DNA from: Bacillus sp. HSf4
GTDB taxonomy: Bacteria; Bacillota; Bacilli; Bacillales; Bacillaceae
Direction of reading: 5' to 3'
Assembly: GCF_029537375.1 (NCBI RefSeq)
Contig: NZ_CP120679.1
Span: 2,654,001 to 2,718,000, forward strand
Length of the DNA stretch: 64,000 nucleotides
How positions within the stretch are numbered: position 1 is the stretch's first letter; each line of letters opens with the position of its first letter. This document shows, in pieces, positions 1 to 9,263 of this stretch. The position numbers and the translations under genes were made by a program. The notes under the pieces were generated by a model. That model did no database searches, was not told where the DNA came from, and was given only the letters and a program-made list of their open reading frames with translations.

Positions 1-332
1 TCAAAAATCGACTGCGGGAATGGGTTTCCTTTTTGAAAAACCATGCCGACTTTCTTTCGCAATTCGACAAGATCGACTTTGCTGTTTAGGATGTTGCTGC
101 CATTATAGCTGATTTCACCGGTCATTTTGACATTCGGAACCATATTGATCATCAAGTTCAGCGTCTTAATGAACGTTGATTTTCCACATCCCGACGGTCC
201 GATAATGGCGGTGATCTCATATTCAGGAATGGTCAGATGAATGTTTTTTAAAGCGTGATGCTCACCGTACCATAAATTCAAATCGTTGATCTGGTACACA
301 TTTTTTGTTTTTACTGCTGTTACAGCGCTCAC
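1..332 (-). CDS. pstBA: Phosphate ABC transporter ATP-binding protein PstB, first paralogue (partial)
   Basis: ATPase of the high-affinity phosphate importer, acting on the inner face of the membrane with PstC and PstA. About 110 N-terminal residues are present; the 3' part lies beyond the window edge. The frame shows Walker [10 protein letters not shown] and the Q-loop region [12 protein letters not shown]. The start is a GTG at 332-330, chosen because AAGGAGG lies 8 nt upstream; that Shine-Dalgarno site overlaps the stop codon of the second pstB. It is last in the visible operon pstS-pstC-pstA-pstBB-pstBA. Two adjacent PstB paralogues are known in B. subtilis. The symbol is assigned by position. 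Confidence 0.9.
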   Translation of the reverse strand, partial: MSAVTAVKTKNVYQINDLNLWYGEHHALKNIHLTIPEYEITAIIGPSGCGKSTFIKTLNLMINMVPNVKMTGEISYNGSNILNSKVDLVELRKKVGMVFQKGNPFPQSIF

Positions 333-345
333 GATGCCGTCCTCC

Positions 346-1167
346 TTATCCGAACCTGCCGTTGATATAGTCCTCTGTCTTTTTTTCCGACGGATTCATA
401 AAGATTTTTTCCGTTCTGTCATATTCAACTAAATCGCCATTTAAGAAAAAGGCTGTTTTATCGGAAATTCTCGATGCCTGCTGCATATTATGAGTAACGA
501 TTATAATCGAATATTCCTCTTTTAACGAGACGATCAATTCCTCGATTTTCGCGTTTGAAATCGGATCCAGCGCAGAAGCGGGCTCATCCAATAGGAGCAC
601 TTCCGGCTTCATGGCAAGCGTCCTTGCGATGCAGAGGCGCTGCTGCTGGCCTCCTGACAGAGACAGAGCGGATTGGTGAAGCCGGTCTTTTACTTCATCC
701 CAGAGCGCGGCTTTCGTCAAGCTTTCCTCCACGATATCATCCAGCACCGATTTCTTGCGCTCTCCCGCATATTTCACCGCATGGGTGATATTGTTGTAAA
801 TCGATTTTGGAAAAGGATTCGGCTTTTGAAACACCATTCCGATTTCTCTGCGCAGGTTGACGACGTTAATATTGGAATCAAGGATATTCAGCCCTTCATA
901 CAATATGTTGCCCGTTGTTTTGGCGGACGGTATCAGATCATTCATCCGATTGATGCTTCTTAAAAAAGTCGATTTGCCGCAACCCGAAGGACCGATCAGC
1001 GCGGTTACGGCCTGTTTTTCAATATTGAAAGAAATGTTTTGGACCGCACGCTTTTCCCCATAATGGATATTTAAATTCTGCACTTTCAAAATATGCTCTT
1101 TTACTTCAGGGAGCGGAGCCAATCCGATATCGTCACGCACAATTTCCAAAGTCGGGACCTGAACCAT
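346..1167 (-). CDS. pstBB: Phosphate ABC transporter ATP-binding protein PstB, second paralogue
   Basis: ATPase of the Pst phosphate importer, 273 residues, the normal family length. Walker [10 protein letters not shown] is near residue 58, the ABC signature LSGGQQQR near 170, and Walker [13 protein letters not shown] follows. An N-terminal extension of about 25 residues precedes the ABC domain, as in PstBB-type proteins. It lies 15 bp downstream of pstA and its stop codon overlaps the Shine-Dalgarno site of pstBA, so the two ATPases are probably translationally coupled. Expression should follow the PhoP-controlled promoter upstream of pstS. Confidence 0.95.
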   Translation of the reverse strand: MVQVPTLEIVRDDIGLAPLPEVKEHILKVQNLNIHYGEKRAVQNISFNIEKQAVTALIGPSGCGKSTFLRSINRMNDLIPSAKTTGNILYEGLNILDSNINVVNLRREIGMVFQKPNPFPKSIYNNITHAVKYAGERKKSVLDDIVEESLTKAALWDEVKDRLHQSALSLSGGQQQRLCIARTLAMKPEVLLLDEPASALDPISNAKIEELIVSLKEEYSIIIVTHNMQQASRISDKTAFFLNGDLVEYDRTEKIFMNPSEKKTEDYINGRFG

Positions 1168-1182
1168 ATGATTTCACCCTTC

Positions 1183-2070
1183 CTATTTATTTCCCGTTAA
1201 TTTTTTGTGAATAAAGGAGCCCAGCCATCTTGCAGCCAGATTAAAGACCAAAACGGATAAAACAAGAACCGCTGAAGCGCCGTTTGCGATCGCCTCGGCA
1301 TCGGGAATAATGCCCTGTGTGTTGACATTCCAAATGTGGACGGCAAGCGTTTCCGCCGGTCTGAAAATATTAAGCGGAGACGTTTCCGAAAATGGATTCC
1401 AATCGGCAAAATTCAATCGCGGTGTTGTCAGTCCGGCTGTGAACAGCAATGCTGCAGCCTCTCCAAAAACCCGCCCTGACGCAAGGATCGCACCGGTGAT
1501 GATCGATGGAACAGCCCCCGGAATCAAAACGGTTTTGATCGTATGCCATTTTGATACGCCTAATGCTAAGGAAGCTTCTTTTTGTTCTTTCGGCACGGAA
1601 CGAATCGCATCTTCTGTCACCCGCACCATGACGGGAAGGTTAAAGATCGTTAAAACAAGCGCTCCGCCGATAATGCTGTATCCCCAGCCCGTCAGGTTGA
1701 CGAACATCAGCATCCCAAACATCCCCATGACAATGGAAGGAAGGGATGACAAAACCTCAATACAGACTCGGATAAAATCGGTCAGTTTATTGTCTGGCGC
1801 ATACTCCGCCATGTAAATACCGCCTCCGACACCTAGCGGAACAGTGATCAGCATCGTCAGCACTAAAATATAAAATGAGTTAAACAGCTGATCACGAATG
1901 CCCCCTCCGCTTGAAAGCGCGCTGGAACGCGATGTCAAAAAGTCGAGGTTGATTTGTGAAACACCGTTGATCAAAATATAAGCGAACAGTCCGACAAGAA
2001 TGGCGGAGATAATCAAGGCAATCAATCCAAAAACACCGGTTGCTAGACGATCTGTTACTTTGCTGTTCAT
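1183..2070 (-). CDS. pstA: Phosphate ABC transporter permease PstA
   Basis: Integral membrane permease of the phosphate importer; pairs with PstC to form the channel. The 295-residue product starts MNSKVTDRLATGVFGL and has about six hydrophobic segments plus the EAA-type cytoplasmic loop (EASLALGVSKWHTIKTVLIPGA). A longer open frame runs upstream to 2382, but it is only the +1 frame of pstC. The start used here overlaps the pstC stop by one base (TAATG), typical of coupled permease genes. Confidence 0.95.
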   Translation of the reverse strand: MNSKVTDRLATGVFGLIALIISAILVGLFAYILINGVSQINLDFLTSRSSALSSGGGIRDQLFNSFYILVLTMLITVPLGVGGGIYMAEYAPDNKLTDFIRVCIEVLSSLPSIVMGMFGMLMFVNLTGWGYSIIGGALVLTIFNLPVMVRVTEDAIRSVPKEQKEASLALGVSKWHTIKTVLIPGAVPSIITGAILASGRVFGEAAALLFTAGLTTPRLNFADWNPFSETSPLNIFRPAETLAVHIWNVNTQGIIPDAEAIANGASAVLVLSVLVFNLAARWLGSFIHKKLTGNK

Positions 2071-2999
2071 TACAGTTTCCTCCTGGATGACAGATAACGG
2101 ATGAGCAGAATGAATAAGAATGACATGATCAACAGAACAAGCCCCATTGACCAGAGCGTATTGTTTTCCACGCTGCCATACGTTGTGTGACCCATGTTCA
2201 GCGTGATAATCGTGGTCAATGTTCCCGCTGGATCCAACAGGCTCTCGAAAAGATTCCGGGAGTTTCCGATCACCATCTGCACGGCGAGCGCTTCGCCGAA
2301 TGCCCTCGCCATTCCCAAAACGACAGCTGTCAGAAGCGAAGGCAGCGCTGCCGGAATCAAAACCTTTCGGATCGTCTGCCAACGCGTAGCCCCCAGCGCA
2401 TATGATCCTTCGCGGAGATTTTTAGGAAGCGACATGAGCGCATCTGTTGAAATGGATGTCACCGTCGGTAAAATCATGACGGACAGGACGATGGTTCCCG
2501 CCAACAGGCTGTGTCCTGATCCGCTTGCTTTAAACTGCCCAATAAACGGAACTAATACTGTAAGGCCTATGAATCCATAAACGACGGAAGGAATGCCTAC
2601 AAGCAATTCAATTACCGGCTGCAGCACTTTTCTTCCCCATGAAGGTGCGATTTCCGTCATAAAAATCGCTCCTCCTATGCCAAGCGGCGCCGCAATCAGA
2701 GATGCAAGAAGGGTCACTGAAAATGATCCGATGATAAACGGAAGCGCCCCGTATTTGGGGTGATCATTCATTGGATTCCAATCTAGACTGGTTAAGAATT
2801 CAATCGGACTTACACCACTAGTCAGAAAAGATTGCAACCCCTTATTTCCCAGAAAAATCGTGATTGAAATCGCTGCTGCCATCATGATTAACGCGCACGT
2901 TGAAACCAGAATTTTTCCGCGAACTTCATCCATTTTGCGGTTTTGCTTGGAGCTGATCAGCCGCTCTTTGGCGGACATTTTCTCTATTTGTTGAGTCAT
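2070..2999 (-). CDS. pstC: Phosphate ABC transporter permease PstC
   Basis: Second permease subunit of the Pst system, 309 residues. A cytoplasmic N-terminus of about 30 residues precedes about six membrane segments, and the EAA-type loop reads LREGSYALGATRWQTIRKVL. AGGAGTG lies upstream of the ATG. It is separated from pstS by a 75-bp spacer holding a strong hairpin, so its mRNA level may be lower than that of pstS. Confidence 0.95.
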   Translation of the reverse strand: MTQQIEKMSAKERLISSKQNRKMDEVRGKILVSTCALIMMAAAISITIFLGNKGLQSFLTSGVSPIEFLTSLDWNPMNDHPKYGALPFIIGSFSVTLLASLIAAPLGIGGAIFMTEIAPSWGRKVLQPVIELLVGIPSVVYGFIGLTVLVPFIGQFKASGSGHSLLAGTIVLSVMILPTVTSISTDALMSLPKNLREGSYALGATRWQTIRKVLIPAALPSLLTAVVLGMARAFGEALAVQMVIGNSRNLFESLLDPAGTLTTIITLNMGHTTYGSVENNTLWSMGLVLLIMSFLFILLIRYLSSRRKL

Positions 3000-3031
3000 T
3001 TTTTACACTCCTATAAATACAAGTCATAATA

Positions 3032-3060
3032 GGGAAAGTGGCTAAGCAGCACACTTTCCC
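3032..3060 (-). promoter_or_regulatory. Stem-loop between pstS and pstC
   Basis: A perfect 9-bp stem (GGGAAAGTG/CACTTTCCC) with an 11-nt loop sits between pstS and pstC. It has no uridine run after it, so it looks like an mRNA stabiliser or partial block rather than a full terminator. A segmental difference between pstS and the rest of the pst transcript is known in B. subtilis; that this hairpin causes it here is inference. Confidence 0.7.
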
Positions 3061-3074
3061 ATCTTCTGTTTTCA

Positions 3075-3992
3075 TTATTTTGCAGTTTGCTTTCCATCTG
3101 CGTCACGTTTGACTTCCATTTGTGTTGCCGGAATATAGCCCTGTTCTGTCACAATCGTTTTTTGAATTTCGTCACTCATTAAATAATCCAAAAATGTTTT
3201 AGCCAATCCTTCCGGTTCACCTTTTGTATAAGAATGCTCATAAGCCCAAATCGGGAATTTACCTTTTTGCACATTTTCTGCCGTCGGTTTCACACCGTCA
3301 ATTGAAAGTGCTGTAACTTTATCGTCCGTCAGATATGAAAATGCGAGATATCCGATCGCTCCAGGTGTTTCAGCGATTAATTTCTTCACCGTGTTTGAAG
3401 AATCCTCAGTGATTCCTTCAGCAGGAGTTTCTCCATCAAGCGCATACTTCACAAAAGTTGCGCGCGTTCCTGAAGAATCGGGACGGTTGACAAGAGTGAT
3501 CTTTTGATCTTTCCCGCCAAGCTCTTTCCAGTTTTTGATTTTACCCGTGAATACCTTTTTCAGATCCTCTAATGAAAGATTATCGATGCCTACTTCAGGG
3601 TTGACGGCTGCTGCCATACCGACAACGGCTACCTGATGATCCTTGAGCTCATCGGCAGGAATGCCTTCTTTTTCTTCAGCAAATACATCAGAGTTTCCGA
3701 TTTGAACGGTTCCTTCAGCCACTTGGGAAAGGCCGGTTCCAGAACCGCCCGCCTGCACTTGAATGTCGGCATCTGGATTTTCATCCATGAATTTTTCCGC
3801 CGCGGCTAAGACAAGAGGCTGCATCGCTGAAGATCCGGAAATCGTTAAAGAGCCTGAAGCCTTATTTTCTGTTTTATCGTTTTGTTTGCCTTCTTCTGCA
3901 TTACCGTTTGTATTATTGCTCCCACATGCTGCTGCGAAGACAACTAAAACGGACATGATGAACATCAGTGTGATCTTTTTAAATGGTTTCAC
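3075..3992 (-). CDS. pstS: Phosphate-binding lipoprotein PstS
   Basis: Extracytoplasmic phosphate-binding lipoprotein that delivers phosphate to PstCA. It has a lipoprotein signal peptide: basic MKPFKK, a hydrophobic core, then FAAAC with the lipidated cysteine at about residue 23. The mature protein carries the PstS motif SGSSAMQPL and phosphate-pocket segments such as GGSGTGLSQ and DSSGTRATF. The start is taken as GTG at 3992, 7 nt after GGGAGG; an in-frame GTG at 4007 would place that Shine-Dalgarno site inside the gene. First gene of the operon, directly behind the Pho promoter. Confidence 0.95.
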   Translation of the reverse strand: MKPFKKITLMFIMSVLVVFAAACGSNNTNGNAEEGKQNDKTENKASGSLTISGSSAMQPLVLAAAEKFMDENPDADIQVQAGGSGTGLSQVAEGTVQIGNSDVFAEEKEGIPADELKDHQVAVVGMAAAVNPEVGIDNLSLEDLKKVFTGKIKNWKELGGKDQKITLVNRPDSSGTRATFVKYALDGETPAEGITEDSSNTVKKLIAETPGAIGYLAFSYLTDDKVTALSIDGVKPTAENVQKGKFPIWAYEHSYTKGEPEGLAKTFLDYLMSDEIQKTIVTEQGYIPATQMEVKRDADGKQTAK

Positions 3993-4030
3993 TTCTAATC
4001 CTCCCACGTAAATGTGTAATTTGTCCTACG

Positions 4031-4089
4031 TGTATAGCGTACCTTTCTTGTATTAATCTTGTTTAAATGAATTATTAAGGTTTTGTAAA
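4031..4089 (-). promoter_or_regulatory. PhoP-dependent promoter of the pst operon
   Basis: On the minus strand, four TTAACA-like hexamers stand exactly 11 bp apart: TTTACA (4084-4089), TTAATA (4073-4078), TTTAAA (4062-4067) and TTAATA (4051-4056). A -10-like TATACA lies at 4031-4036. This is the known architecture of a B. subtilis PhoP-binding core promoter, in which PhoP~P replaces a -35 element. It predicts strong induction under phosphate limitation. Confidence 0.88.
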
Positions 4090-4136
4090 TTAAGCTTGAA
4101 TATTGTATAAAAGCAGGAAAGAAAGGGAAAAGAAGC

Positions 4137-4173
4137 AAAAAAAAAAGCACCCGCATGCTTGATGCGGGTGCTT
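4137..4173 (-). terminator. Intrinsic terminator of pbpA
   Basis: A 12-bp perfect stem (AAGCACCCGCAT/ATGCGGGTGCTT) with a 5-nt loop is followed by ten T on the minus strand. It lies just after the pbpA stop and upstream of the Pho promoter, so it insulates pst from pbpA. Confidence 0.92.
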
Positions 4174-4196
4174 CTTTCAAAAAAGGAACTTAAGAC

Positions 4197-6314
4197 CTAT
4201 TCGGTTGCTTCTTTTTCAATTTTGTCCTTATTTTTTTCTTTTGTGTTCTCTTTGTCCTGTTTTGATTTCAGCTCAAAATACTTATCCAGCACTTTTCTGC
4301 CAATATCATTCGTAATGGAGTATCTTTTGCTGTAATCATTGTAGGCCCAAGGAACAACGACGGAAATGGCGACCTCCGGGTTGTCGTAAGGCGCATAAGC
4401 GACAAGTGTCGTATTATACGTAGGCATTCCCGTCTTCGATTTATCCGGTCCGTCATAGAAAGACTGGGCCGTTCCCGTTTTACCGGCGGGTTTATACGAT
4501 GCAGATGCAAACTCTCCTGCTGCCGTCCCATTCGTCATAACCCGTCTGAAACCTTTTTGGACGGTTTCGATCTCTTCCTTGCTCATGTCCACTTTGTTCA
4601 ATACTTCCGGCTGAATCGATTCCGTCACGGCTCCGATGCCTTTTTTCGAATCAGGCTCTCTGATTTCCTTCACGATCTGGGGCTTCATGCGGTAGCCGCC
4701 ATTGGCAATCGTTGACACATACTGTGCCAGTTGCAGCGGTGTGTACGTGTCATACTGTCCGATGGCAAAGTCGAGCAGGAAACCTGGCAGCTTTTTGGAG
4801 CCTTGGTATCCCGTTGCTTCATTCGGAAGGTCGATGCCGGTTTTAACACCGAGACCGAATTGATTGAAATAATACCTGAATGTACTGAAGGCTTTCGTAT
4901 TAAGGTCCAGCGGCTGGTGGGGCTTATACTGCCCTTTTCCGACCGCTATCGCTGTTTTAAACATAAATACGTTCGAAGACTGTTCCAGCGCTCCCTGGAT
5001 GCCCAATGTTCCGAGATTGCTGGACCAGGACTTTTTCGGTTTGCCTTGCCCGATATAAAGCGGTTCATCATAAAACGTCGTATTTAAATTAATCGCTCCC
5101 GTTTGCAGCCCTGTTAAAACGGTGGCTCCTTTGACAGCGGATCCCATTGCATACGAAGACGTCATCGTGCCGAGCGCATAGTCTTCGACTTTTAAATTGC
5201 CGTTTTTATTTTTAAGCTGCTTGCCGGCAACCGATAAAACTTCGCCGTTTCTCGGGTCCATCATGACGACGAAGGCGCGGTCGAGAAAAGGTGCGCTGTG
5301 CTGGGTTTTGGCTTTTTTCAGCTCATCCCCGATGATCTTTTCAATCGCCTTTTGCATCTCGACATCGACCGTCAGCACCAGGTCTTTGCCGCTTTCGCCC
5401 TTTGATAAGATTTCCGTGTCGACGATTTCCCCGTTTTTATCGGTTATATTTTTCACTTTCGATTTTTGACCCTGCAGCACATCTTCATATTCCGCTTCAA
5501 GATAGCTTTTTCCGACCCGGTCATTTCGGTTGTAGCCGCGTGACAAATAATAGTCGAGCTGGTTTCTCGGAAGACCTTCATTCGAATCGGAAATGCTTCC
5601 GATCATCGTTCTGAGCAGCCCGTTATACGGATAGTCGCGCTTCCAATCGGCCGTCACGTCAACTCCCGGAAGCTCGTCCAAGTGTTCGCTGACAACAGCC
5701 ATTTCTTTTGAAGTCACGTCTTTATTTTTAATATATTGCGGTGTCGACGCATAACCGGAATCCATCTGCCGTTTAATCGCGAGCACTTCCAAATCTTTGT
5801 CCGTTAATTCGTTCAGCATGTCTTTTGTAATTCTGTCGAGCTGAAGCTGGTACAGATCGTCTTCGGATAATGTACCGTCTTTGACTTTCTTCCGGTCCTT
5901 TGCGGTGATCAGTTTTTCAGCTTCCTTCGGCCTCGTTAATATCCAATAGTCCTTTTTATCCCGCTCCGTTATTTTATCCGTGTCTACGTCGATCATCTCC
6001 GCCAGCTTTCGTGCAACTTCCAGGCGTTCCTTCTGCGGGGTTGAGGACGTCCTTGTGTATGTAATTGCGTTCAGCGGCTTATTTTTGACGATCGTATTTA
6101 AGTTCCTGTCATAGATTTTTCCTCTTGGAACAGTTGAAACGCCGACGTTATCCTCCTGCTGAACTTCGTTTTTATAGTCTTCCCCGTATACGATTTGTAC
6201 CACGCCAAGGCGTACGACGACTGCTGTAAAAATCACAAACGCAAGAAAAAACAATATATTCAGCCTGATGGGCAGCGTTTTTCGCTTTTCTGTTTTCGGT
6301 TTCCTTTTTATCAA
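4197..6314 (-). CDS. pbpA: Penicillin-binding protein 2A, class B transpeptidase
   Basis: Class B PBP that crosslinks lateral-wall peptidoglycan for rod elongation. A basic N-terminus is followed by one membrane anchor (LNILFFLAFVIFTAVVV), a dimerisation domain and a transpeptidase domain. Active-site motifs visible are SAVK, SSN (in EQSSNVFM) and KTGTAQ. The start is uncertain: AGAAGG lies 8 nt before a TTG at 6314 but only 2 nt before an ATG at 6320, so I chose TTG (705 residues). The C-terminus is rich in Lys and Glu. A weak TACAAT -10 lies upstream of the gene. Confidence 0.92.
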   Translation of the reverse strand: MIKRKPKTEKRKTLPIRLNILFFLAFVIFTAVVVRLGVVQIVYGEDYKNEVQQEDNVGVSTVPRGKIYDRNLNTIVKNKPLNAITYTRTSSTPQKERLEVARKLAEMIDVDTDKITERDKKDYWILTRPKEAEKLITAKDRKKVKDGTLSEDDLYQLQLDRITKDMLNELTDKDLEVLAIKRQMDSGYASTPQYIKNKDVTSKEMAVVSEHLDELPGVDVTADWKRDYPYNGLLRTMIGSISDSNEGLPRNQLDYYLSRGYNRNDRVGKSYLEAEYEDVLQGQKSKVKNITDKNGEIVDTEILSKGESGKDLVLTVDVEMQKAIEKIIGDELKKAKTQHSAPFLDRAFVVMMDPRNGEVLSVAGKQLKNKNGNLKVEDYALGTMTSSYAMGSAVKGATVLTGLQTGAINLNTTFYDEPLYIGQGKPKKSWSSNLGTLGIQGALEQSSNVFMFKTAIAVGKGQYKPHQPLDLNTKAFSTFRYYFNQFGLGVKTGIDLPNEATGYQGSKKLPGFLLDFAIGQYDTYTPLQLAQYVSTIANGGYRMKPQIVKEIREPDSKKGIGAVTESIQPEVLNKVDMSKEEIETVQKGFRRVMTNGTAAGEFASASYKPAGKTGTAQSFYDGPDKSKTGMPTYNTTLVAYAPYDNPEVAISVVVPWAYNDYSKRYSITNDIGRKVLDKYFELKSKQDKENTKEKNKDKIEKEATE

Positions 6315-6330
6315 TTGCATCACCTTCTTT

Positions 6331-6363
6331 AAATAAAGAAAAGACACCTTATGAAAAGGTGCC
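6331..6363 (-). terminator. Intrinsic terminator of yqgE
   Basis: On the minus strand the stem GGCACCTT/AAGGTGTC (8 bp, one G-T pair, 5-nt loop) is followed by TTTTCTTTATTT. It ends immediately before the pbpA ribosome binding site, separating yqgE from pbpA transcripts. Confidence 0.75.
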
Positions 6364-6423
6364 ACATATATTGTAAAGTTTTTTTCGGCATTTTTCTACT
6401 AATTTCCCTCAAGATTAAAAAAT

Positions 6424-7710
6424 TCACCTTTTGCCTTCGATATAGCTCGGTTCGGCCGTTTGCTTCTGCGCATCCTTTCCGACCGTTTCCCGGGCGGGTT
6501 CTGCCAGTTGAATATCTTTGACGAAGTAGTAAATCAGCGTATGGCCGGCCCCAAGCAATACTAAAGAAACGGGTATTCCCAAGTCCTCCTTTAATAATGA
6601 GACAAGGAGCAAAAAAACCAAAATGGAGGCAATCCGCCCGATGTTTAAAAAAACTTCCCGTACCACGATATATTCAATCCTTGCTTTCCTCGCGTACCTC
6701 GCTTTGCCGATCACATCGTAGGTCAGCGATGAATACGGAACAAGCAAAATCGGATAGCCGATCGCAATCGCTATGGCATAAAGAAGCAGTGTCACATATG
6801 TCATATGAAACAATATAAGGAAAAGGGCTCCGAATAAAACAAGGCCTCCGATTAAAATGGCTTTTTTGCGCGTGTTTTTTTTAATCATCCTTGTCGCAAA
6901 ATAGTAAGCAAAAAAAGAAACAGCCGAATTCAACAGTCCGAATTTCCCCAGGGCCATCTCGCTCTTTGTCGTAATAAAGACAAAGACATTGATCAAAAAA
7001 ACAAAAATCCCTTCACGAAGCCCCTGGAAAAAGTGGGCATTGGTAACGTTGCGCCAGTTTGCATCCGCATTTCGCTCCGCCCAGATTCTTTTCAACATAT
7101 ACCGGCCGCGCGACTCCCTTCGCTTTAAAAAGAAGCTGGTGATCACAGCTACTGTAAACAAAGCCAGCGAAAGGCTGAAGATCACCGTATATCCCGTATT
7201 GTCAGCGAGTCGCGAGATGACATAACCGGCGACGATCGGTCCGATCATGCCGGCGCCTGAATTTAAAACGCCGAGAAACCCGTTAAAAAAATCTCTCGTT
7301 TCCGGTTCAGTGATTTCAAATGTCAGTACATTAAAAGCAAGCCAATAAAATCCGTATCCGACTCCAAGGACACCGCCGAGCAGCACCAATCGCGATCCGG
7401 CATTTTCCCCCGCCAATAAAACGGTTAAATAAAACACGGCTAAAAAAGATACGCCAAACCTTAAAATAAAGACTCTGTCGATTTTTTTTGCCAAGCGCCC
7501 GGCTAACATAAAGGTAAGCGGCTGCATGACAACGATTGACAGATTATAAATCGCCAAGTCAAGAAACTTTCCCGACTGCTTCCAGAGATACACGTTCACA
7601 AACGTATTTGAAAGCGCAATGCTCAGCGAATAAAGGCCGCCGACAGTAAGCAAAAGCAGCAGGTCTCTGTTTACTTCAACATCGCCTATAATGTTTTTGA
7701 TTCTGCTCAT
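6424..7710 (-). CDS. yqgE: Major facilitator superfamily permease YqgE
   Basis: Membrane transporter of unknown substrate, 428 residues with about twelve hydrophobic segments in two halves around a charged central loop (LKKRRESRGRYMLKRIW). The spacing and the Arg/Lys-rich loop between segments 2 and 3 (GRLAKKIDRVF) fit the MFS fold. AAAGGGGAG precedes the ATG. It sits between sodA and pbpA as in B. subtilis and has its own terminator. Substrate cannot be read from the sequence. Confidence 0.85.
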   Translation of the reverse strand: MSRIKNIIGDVEVNRDLLLLLTVGGLYSLSIALSNTFVNVYLWKQSGKFLDLAIYNLSIVVMQPLTFMLAGRLAKKIDRVFILRFGVSFLAVFYLTVLLAGENAGSRLVLLGGVLGVGYGFYWLAFNVLTFEITEPETRDFFNGFLGVLNSGAGMIGPIVAGYVISRLADNTGYTVIFSLSLALFTVAVITSFFLKRRESRGRYMLKRIWAERNADANWRNVTNAHFFQGLREGIFVFLINVFVFITTKSEMALGKFGLLNSAVSFFAYYFATRMIKKNTRKKAILIGGLVLFGALFLILFHMTYVTLLLYAIAIAIGYPILLVPYSSLTYDVIGKARYARKARIEYIVVREVFLNIGRIASILVFLLLVSLLKEDLGIPVSLVLLGAGHTLIYYFVKDIQLAEPARETVGKDAQKQTAEPSYIEGKR

Positions 7711-7783
7711 AACTGACTCCCCTTTACTGATACACCTTAGTCTGTCACATCAAAAGTCAGTTATGTACCAAGATCCAAAAGAA

Positions 7784-7819
7784 ACGAAAAACAAAAAAGG
7801 CCCGCTTTCGCGGACCTTT
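7784..7819 (-). terminator. Intrinsic terminator of sodA
   Basis: A 10-bp stem (AAAGGTCCGC/GCGGGCCTTT, one T-G pair) closed by a GAAA tetraloop is followed by a T-rich run on the minus strand, 14 bp after the sodA stop. Confidence 0.92.
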
Positions 7820-7832
7820 CCTGCGGTCAATA

Positions 7833-8441
7833 TTATTTTGCTTCGCTGTATAGGCGAGCAACTTCATCCCAATTGACGACATTCCAGAACGCTTTAATGT
7901 AGTCTGGACGACGGTTTTGGTAGTTCAGGTAGTAAGCATGCTCCCAAACGTCAAGGCCTAAAACAGGTGTTTTACCTTCTGAAAGCGGGGAATCCTGGTT
8001 TGGCGTGCTTGTGATTTCAAGCTCTCCGTTATTTACGACAAGCCATGCCCAGCCGGAGCCGAAGCGTCCTGCAGCTGCCGCAGCGAAATCTTCTTTGAAT
8101 TGATCAAAGCTGCCGAATTTTTTGTCGATCGCTTCAGCCAGTTCACCGCTAGGAACGCCGCCGCCGTTTGGTGAAAGAAGCGTCCAGAAAAGAGAGTGGT
8201 TGGCGTGTCCGCCGCCATTGTTGCGAACCGCTGTGCGGATGCTTTCCGGAACAGCATCAAGATTTGCTACAAGCTCTTCAACAGACTTGCTTTCAAGATC
8301 TTGCTTGCCTGCCACCGCCTCATTCAATTTTGTAACATATGTGTTATGGTGCTTCGTATGGTGAATATTCATCGTTTCTTTGTCGATGTGCGGTTCTAAC
8401 GCATCGTAAGCATAAGGTAATTCTGGAAGTTTGTAAGCCAT
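7833..8441 (-). CDS. sodA: Superoxide dismutase (Mn type)
   Basis: Cytoplasmic enzyme converting superoxide to oxygen and hydrogen peroxide. At 202 residues it equals the B. subtilis length. The metal site is visible: His27 in [11 protein letters not shown], a His in [10 protein letters not shown], and the Asp and His of [11 protein letters not shown]. An open frame extends upstream to 8534, but the ATG at 8441 has TTAAGGAGGAATTGATA before it and the family start [16 protein letters not shown]. It is a single-gene unit with its own promoter and terminator. Confidence 0.97.
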   Translation of the reverse strand: MAYKLPELPYAYDALEPHIDKETMNIHHTKHHNTYVTKLNEAVAGKQDLESKSVEELVANLDAVPESIRTAVRNNGGGHANHSLFWTLLSPNGGGVPSGELAEAIDKKFGSFDQFKEDFAAAAAGRFGSGWAWLVVNNGELEITSTPNQDSPLSEGKTPVLGLDVWEHAYYLNYQNRRPDYIKAFWNVVNWDEVARLYSEAK

Positions 8442-8505
8442 TATCAATTCCTCCTTAAAATTGTATGTATTGAAATGCCGCCATTTAGCAAGCCTTTCCT
8501 CTTTC

Positions 8506-8534
8506 AATTTATCAAAAGAAAGGGCTTGTTTCAA
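8506..8534 (-). promoter_or_regulatory. Probable sigma-A promoter of sodA
   Basis: TTGAAA (8529-8534), 17 bp, TAAATT (8506-8511) on the minus strand, about 65 bp upstream of the sodA ATG. An imperfect inverted repeat (8489-8498 and 8518-8528) brackets the -10. Confidence 0.6.
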
Positions 8535-8627
8535 TGGAAATGCTCACAAAATGATCACAAATACATTTCTTTAGCGGACATACTCAACTTTATCCCTTCC
8601 TTCTTTATTTTAAACATCTTTTCGGGA

Positions 8628-9113
8628 TTATTTCAAAACTGTATAGAGGAAAAAGCCGATCATGATCAGCTGGATCACACCTTTTGCAAACACACCGGAG
8701 ATGAAACCGATGAGCGACCCGACTCCGATCTTCGCCGCGGTTTTGATGTCTTTTCGATGGACGATCAACTCTCCGGCCACAGCACCGATGAAGGGACCGA
8801 GTATAATGCCCGCCACAGGGATCGCAAACGGTCCGATCAAAAGCCCAGCCGTGCTGCCCCATATCGCCGCCCTGCTGCCGCCGAAACGTTTGATTCCGAG
8901 AAGATTTGTTACATAGTCGGCTGCAAATAAGACGGCCGTAAATATCCCTTCCACAATCCAAAATATGTATGAGTAATCGCCGAATGTAAATAAAAACCCA
9001 TAGAGCACGAAGCCAGCAACGATAAATACGACACTCGGAATAATCGGAAAAACAAGCCCGGCAAAAGCAACGGCAAACATGGCCGCAATAATGAGCCAGT
9101 ATAAAACGTCCAT
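8628..9113 (-). CDS. yqgC: DUF456 membrane protein YqgC
   Basis: Small integral membrane protein of unknown function, 161 residues. Four or more hydrophobic segments are seen, with repeated Gly-rich stretches ([30 protein letters not shown]) typical of DUF456 proteins. AGGAGG lies upstream of the ATG. A different-frame ORF of similar length overlaps it (8605-9210) but lacks the family pattern and is discarded. Divergent from yqgB. Confidence 0.85.
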   Translation of the reverse strand: MDVLYWLIIAAMFAVAFAGLVFPIIPSVVFIVAGFVLYGFLFTFGDYSYIFWIVEGIFTAVLFAADYVTNLLGIKRFGGSRAAIWGSTAGLLIGPFAIPVAGIILGPFIGAVAGELIVHRKDIKTAAKIGVGSLIGFISGVFAKGVIQLIMIGFFLYTVLK

Positions 9114-9196
9114 TTTTATGTCGCCTCCTGTCTAAAAATTTGCTTTTATTATACCTTGTTTCCCCCCAAAACACTCTTCCTGATCGATAAAGTTCC

Positions 9197-9225
9197 TTGT
9201 GTTCATTCATTTGTGACGATACAAT
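9197..9225 (+). promoter_or_regulatory. Probable sigma-A promoter of yqgB
   Basis: TTGTGT (9197-9202), 17-bp spacer, TACAAT (9220-9225), about 38 bp upstream of the yqgB start. Confidence 0.6.
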
Positions 9226-9263
9226 AATGCAGATACATTATAGAAATAGGAAGTGAAGTCTGA

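Noticed and set aside
2071..2382. N-terminal extension of pstA by about 104 codons
   Set aside because: It is the alternative frame of pstC, has atypical composition, and the TAATG overlap start gives the normal PstA length.
8605..9210. A 201-codon minus-strand ORF overlapping yqgC
   Set aside because: Out of frame with yqgC, Cys/Arg-rich and without a ribosome site; yqgC shows clear membrane segments and AGGAGG.
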